NCBI GenBank assembly: GCA_035578155.1
Contig: JAPWDM010000003.1
Location: 67,944,142-68,008,141, forward strand
Length of the DNA: 64,000 nucleotides
Source of the DNA: Brachynemurus nebulosus
Taxonomy: Eukaryota > Arthropoda > Insecta > Neuroptera > Myrmeleontidae
Direction of reading: 5' to 3'
In this document: positions 60,236-64,000 of the stretch, piece after piece
Position numbering within the stretch: position 1 is the first letter of the stretch
Layout of the letters: the number at the start of each line of letters is the position of its first letter
The notes under the pieces: model-generated
Databases searched by the model: none
Told to the model about the DNA's origin: nothing
Seen by the model: the letters and a program-made list of their open reading frames with translations, nothing else
Made by a program: the position numbers and the translations under genes

Positions 60236-61184
60236 CAGAGTGTTCGTGAATAAGTGCGAAAGATTTTAATGGGTGATTGTTGAGGTTTTTTTATGTAAAA
60301 AAGTTCACATAAACCCATATCCGAAAACGCTTAGTTTCCAAGATGTTCAGTTTCTCGTTTTTGTTAAATTTTTTTTTTTTTTTAATATTTCAAAAATGTT
60401 TTGCGACATTCACATAAAATTTGGGACACGTTACGACAGGATAAATACCCGTATACTGAAGTAGACAGAATATTTCCACAGTGGTGTCAGTACGGCCATG
60501 TGATATATTTCTGGACAAAAGAAAGGCACGCCAATGATTTTTTTCAATTCGGAAATGTTTTATTTAAATCTTCTATAAATTATTGACAAAAATGACCGCT
60601 TAGTATTTTGTCGTTCATGCAACCGTTTATTGTTCTTACCATAAAACCGGTTTAGGTTCCCGTATTAATTTTCGAAGTGATTTTATGAAAAAGTCTTATC
60701 AATAAAAAGGCAAAGACGCTTCACTTCTACAGTATGACCAAATAATTTGTTTTTAATTTAATATAGAAAAATATTTTAAAGAAACGAGAATCTGCTAAGC
60801 GTTTTCGGACCTGGGTTTATATAAACTTTTTTACATACAAATACCTTTGTCGCAGCATCCTGCATAACATAGCGAATTTCCGTTTATAAAAATTAGTTTT
60901 TCTCGGAAACTAGTTGACATAGAACAATATTTGAAAGCCCTTTTTTATGTAATTTTTTCTCTTCTTTTAAATGGTGTAAAAAAATTTCGCAAAAATTGTT
61001 GATTAAGTGGAAATTTTGGCAAAAAACTAATTTTTTGCAAGAGCGAAAAGCATGTTCCTCGTATTGTTCCGGGCTCAAGTCGCGTCATGATAGTGGCTGT
61101 AATAGCTGAATTCCATTCTGGAAATTCGCTAAGACCTCAGCAATCACTCATTAAAATCGTTCACACTTATTCACTAACACCCTG
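60236..61184 (+). mobile_element. TA-target foldback element interrupted by a TAGCGAA repeat
   Basis: TA (60234-60235) then CAGAGTGTTCGTGAATAAGT; right end ACTTATTCACTAACACCCTG then TA (61185-61186). Arms continue for about 130 bp (ACATAAACCCATATCCGAAAACGC / GCGTTTTCGGACCTGGG words), but in the right arm they are interrupted by the repeat at 60838-61132. The element ends 150 bp before the ATG of Kazal-like gene 3. Confidence 0.85.
60838..61132 (+). mobile_element. TAGCGAA-family repeat inserted in a foldback arm
   Basis: ACCTTTGTCGCAGCATCCTG, CATAGCGAATTTCCG ... GTGGCTGTAATAGCTGAA ... GGAAATTCGCTA. A middle portion (the ACGAACTTGTCC to TTTCTAGGG modules of the 10366 copy) is deleted. The uninterrupted left arm of the host element shows where it went in. 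Confidence 0.8.
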
Positions 61185-61266
61185 TATAAAAATTAAAAAA
61201 AAAAATTATTTTTAATAAACGTTTATCAGGAATTTGTTATCAATATTTTAAAATAGTTTTTGGGTA

Positions 61267-61276
61267 TATATAAAAG
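61267..61276 (+). promoter_or_regulatory. TATA box of Kazal-like gene 3
   Basis: TATATAAAAG, 58 bases before the ATG, identical to the decamer of gene 1. It lies only 83 bases after the transposon ending at 61184, so any upstream regulatory DNA must be inside that element, further away or very compact. Confidence 0.75.
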
Positions 61277-61333
61277 AAAATATTTGCAAATACGAAAGTT
61301 TATTTTTAAATTCTTATTTAGAAGGACTAAAAA

Positions 61334-61815
61334 ATGAAATCGTTAATAATATTCTGTTGCGTTCTTCTTGGTAAGTAAACCAAATTATTTTACATTTAAA
61401 AATTTTAATTCAAAAAATTACAAAAAAAATCGTAAAACTACTCTATCTAGCTGTCTGCTACGTCAACGCTGACGACATACGGGGAGTACCTTGCGCGTGT
61501 CCTGACAATCTAATGCCAGTATGCGGTCAACGGGGTCGCGGCGCCAAACGCACATTTCCAAACCGATGTGAATACGAGTGTGAGAAAAAGAAGGACGCCA
61601 CGTGGAATCTGGTCAGTGGCTTTGCAAGTTGTGAGGAGTACGAAGCCAAATTTCAAGAGTGCGATCGACCGTGTGCGATGATTTATAAGCCAGTGTGCGG
61701 CCAAAGTGGATGGAACTATGCACAGATGACATTCGCAAATGAGTGTGTGATGGAGGCTCAACAGTGTTTGGAGCCACGGGCGCAGTGGTCCGTGTTACAT
61801 GATGGAAAATGTTAA
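61334..61815 (+). CDS. secreted double Kazal-domain protein, gene 3 (GC-richer paralogue)
   Basis: Exon 1 61334-61370 and exon 2 61451-61815, joined across an 80-bp phase-1 GTAAGT...CTAG intron. The 133-aa product starts with signal peptide MKSLIIFCCVLLAVCYVNA, cleaved before DDIRG. Domain 1 cysteines are 27, 29, 37, 52, 56, 73; domain 2 are 83, 87, 95, 111, 118, 133. Domain 1 is unusual: C1-C2 are separated by one residue (CAC) and C4-C5 by three (CEYEC) instead of the six in the other domains. Predicted P1 residues are Asp31 and Met89; an Asp at P1 argues against classical inhibition by domain 1, while Met in domain 2 would suit elastase- or chymotrypsin-like enzymes. Codons are visibly richer in G/C than in genes 1 and 2. 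Only a variant AATATA signal is seen about 35 bases after the stop. Confidence 0.9.
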
Positions 61816-62014
61816 ACTTGTTGTGACACACCCTGTACGAATACACTGTACAATATAATTATTATGCAACAACAATTTTTTTGTTATTTATCAATCACAT
61901 CTGGTTTCAATAATGTGTGACCTTTGGAGAGTAAAATGTTAACAAAATACATGTGATGGGGAAGGGTGCTCAAATGGATCAGTACAATCAGACCATTGAT
62001 TATTAATTAATTAA

Positions 62015-62568
62015 TCTATACATATAATAAAATTGTAACGAGACCATTTCTGTACATGGAATATTTTTGGAAAATTGTATTGGTACTGTAAATAGTTATC
62101 GATCTAGATATCAAAACAGCGATTTTTAGAATTTTTGTCTGTCTGTCTGTTGACGCATCACGTAAAAACTATTGGACGGATCTTAATAAAATTTGGTGTG
62201 ATGATAACTTATTACCTCGGTCAACATCTAAAATACTTTTTACTCCGGGAAAATTTCTCATTCCCACGGGAAAATGGAAAAACCATTTTGAACATGTGCA
62301 CACATTAGGCAAAAACTATTGGACCGATTTTAATAAAATTTGGTGTGGTGATAACTTATTACCTAGGGCAACATTTAAGATACTTTTTACTCCGGGAAAA
62401 GGTTCCATTTCCAGGGGAAAATGGAAAAACCATTTTGAGCATGTGCATGCATTACACAAAAATTATTATTCTTTATACGTTTTGCATAATTATTTCACTT
62501 AATACATATATAATTCTTATTGAGTTTATAACAATGCTTTACGCGAACGACGTCGCGGGTATGGCTAG
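62015..62568 (+). mobile_element. short non-autonomous Helitron, plus strand
   Basis: Starts TCTATACATATAATAAAATT and ends GCGAACGACGTCGCGGGTAT then GGCTAG, followed by T. The GC-rich hairpin lies about 10 bases before CTAG. Two internal direct repeats of about 147 bp (TATTGGACCGATTTTAATAAA; ACTTTTTACTCCGGGAAAA). 554 bp, no Rep/helicase. Sister of the copy at 55587, in the opposite orientation. Confidence 0.87.
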
Positions 62569-62679
62569 TCAATAAATAAATATGTAATAAACAAACAGTA
62601 TTACATATGTATATCAATTCAAAACACATTTATCACAGTGCGTTTCAAAATTCTCACACCAAAACTGGCACAATTTATA

Positions 62680-63040
62680 TCATTCAAAATATTGCCCGTC
62701 GTTTTCTACTACCTTTGACCATATTTCAGGCAGCATACGGATACCGCATTTAAAAAATTCCTCCACTTTTGAGGCGATCCAAGAATCGACACAATTTTTC
62801 ATTTCTTCGTTATTAGAAATGAAGTGCTGCTCAGCCAGCTCAAGAGCCATTGATCGGAACAAGTGGTAGGCTGAAGGAGCAATGTATAGTGAATACAGCG
62901 GGTGAGGTAGGACATCTCAGTTCAGTGCCTCCAAAGTTTCCTTGACAACTTTGGCAACATGTTGCCGAGCATTGTCATGCTGAGAAAGCAGTAAATGCTG
63001 TTTCGTTGGCACAAAAGTTGACATAGTTGCAGCATAAAAA
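62680..63040 (-). pseudogene. mariner transposase C-terminal relic
   Basis: In one minus-strand frame the sequence reads LLSQHDNARQHVAKVV, then ETLEALN, a TGA stop (62917-62919) where Trp is expected, DVLPHPLYSLYIAPSAYHLF, and ends LPEIWSKVVENDGQYFE with a stop at 62680. HDNAR carries the second catalytic Asp of the D,D(34)D triad. The third Asp, expected 34 residues later in APSDYH, is Ala here. With the stop codon and missing N-terminal two-thirds, this is dead. TIRs were not located. Confidence 0.9.
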
Positions 63041-63298
63041 GTGCGTGTCGTTTACACTTCAACGAAATAACATAATATACTATGAGAGGAAAATGGTGAC
63101 GTTTTAACATGAATATATACATTACAAGATAGTCCGATGCGATGCAATACTAGTTATGCCATCTTTTGTAAAACCCTCAAAACTTATTTGTACACTTAAT
63201 AATATGTAAAATCATATTTATGAGTAACGAGTGTATTTTACTGATGAAATTTCATATTTAAAATAACAATACAAAATACCATTAAAACGTCGTATGTA

Positions 63299-63874
63299 CA
63301 CACACCGACAGAATTAGCGGAACATACAAAAAATCTGTAAAAATCAAACAAACCATTTAATTTCAAGAAAATATTAATCTTATTTAATTATTCACCTAAA
63401 ATCACATGTTCACAAGTCGATATACCTTTATTTTCAGTAGCAAAACAAGTAACCATATAAAATGGCAAATTTTTGGAATCTTATGTCGTATAAGAATAAT
63501 TTAAGTTAAAGATTATTTAACAAATAGAAAATGAAACACAGCGTTTTAATCCCGCCTGGTCTCCATCAAAGCTTCCATTCGTTTTTCTATACTCAGAATG
63601 ATGTTATCTATAGTTTCCTGGGACAGTCTTTGCCAATCTTCAATTACGGCTGTTTAAAGCTCGACTACATTGAGAAGAAACGGTATTTGAATTCGAAAGT
63701 GACAGACCTCTTAAAAAGAATTGCATCAATAATAAATAAAAACAATTTTATGGAAAGTCAGTTGATTCGTTACTTCAATATTATTTTAAGTAAAAATGAA
63801 AAAAAACCCGCCAACTTTGTTTAATAAATGTTTTTATATTTTTTTTTATGTTCCGCTAATTATGCCGGTGTGTG
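63299..63874 (-). mobile_element. Tc1-like element, internally deleted
   Basis: TA (63297-63298) then CACACACCGACAGAATTAGC; right end GCTAATTATGCCGGTGTGTG then TA (63875-63876); the repeat continues inward as GGAACATA / TATGTTCC. It keeps part of a transposase C-terminus on the minus strand. 576 bp, about a third of a full Tc1. A 97-codon plus-strand frame inside is a shadow and not a gene. The last 126 bases of the window show nothing. Confidence 0.85.
63546..63670 (-). pseudogene. Tc1-type transposase C-terminal relic
   Basis: The minus strand reads EDWQRLSQETIDNIILSI then EKRMEALMETRRD and a stop at 63546. The pattern W..L...TI..LI.S...R..A.. is that of the C-terminal end of Tc1-like transposases. 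One in-frame stop lies upstream (VVEL*TAV). Assignment supported by the Tc1-like ends and TA target of the host element. Confidence 0.65.
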
Positions 63875-64000
63875 TAGTTTGAACTTTAATACACATTTAA
63901 AACATTCGACTTCATAGTTCAGTAGCTAGAGTTTTTCACAATTATCGGGATAAAATATTTCTTGCTTTTCTGTATTTAAATTAGCCTCTAAAAAAATTTC

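Noticed and set aside
61510..61846. Minus-strand open frames over Kazal-like gene 3
   Set aside because: Antisense shadows of a GC-rich exon; the plus-strand frame has the signal peptide, splice sites and cysteine pattern.
63531..63824. 97-codon plus-strand open frame starting MKHSVLIPPG
   Set aside because: It is antisense to the Tc1-like transposase remnant and inside that element.

Overview
This is eukaryotic, very AT-rich, gene-poor DNA, almost certainly from an insect or a close arthropod. It has spliced genes with GT-AG introns of 74-84 bp, TATA boxes, AATAAA poly(A) signals, long (TA)n tracts, and a dense load of DNA transposons, Helitrons and tRNA-derived SINE-like repeats. The species cannot be read from the sequence.

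Only one stretch carries intact protein-coding genes: 52.5-61.8 kb holds three paralogous two-exon genes. Each encodes a secreted 133-134 aa protein with a signal peptide and two Kazal-like domains (12 mature cysteines). The first gene is on the minus strand and the other two on the plus strand. All share a phase-1 intron inside the signal-peptide coding sequence, a short first exon and similar lengths, so they arose by local duplication. Their predicted reactive-site (P1) residues all differ in context, the second gene has a furin-like site between its domains, and the third is visibly richer in GC. The simplest reading is a small, fast-diversifying family of secreted protease-inhibitor-like proteins, but the function is not shown by the sequence.

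The rest is repeats at many levels. Several can be delimited to the base from terminal inverted repeats plus target-site duplications (TSDs): piggyBac-like TTAA elements (3.3, 5.4, 11.5, 20.7, 40.8, 44.5 kb), hAT-like elements with 8-bp TSDs (13.1, 21.4, 34.3, 34.9, 39.6 kb), PIF/Harbinger-like elements with 3-bp TSDs (16.3, 33.8, 44.8 kb), TA-target elements of Tc1/mariner or pogo/Tigger type (7.0, 31.8, 33.1, 37.1, 39.0, 40.4, 51.8, 53.7, 58.8, 60.2, 63.3 kb), two copies of a family with 9-bp TSDs (25.7 and 53.4 kb), and two short Helitrons (55.6 and 62.0 kb) facing opposite ways on either side of the second and third Kazal genes. Transposase remnants are visible for mariner (62.7-63.0 kb), Tc1 (63.5 kb) and Tigger (33.4 kb); all are dead.

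The most unusual structures are the composite SINE-like elements near 21.9 and 35.7 kb, whose two body copies are inverted and whose central loop lies in opposite orientation in the two copies; a Russian-doll nest at 39.0-43.4 kb; and places where one copy of a repeat supplies the empty site for an insertion in the other (53.7 and 44.8 kb). Regions not listed hold AT-rich intergenic DNA in which I see no coding signal.
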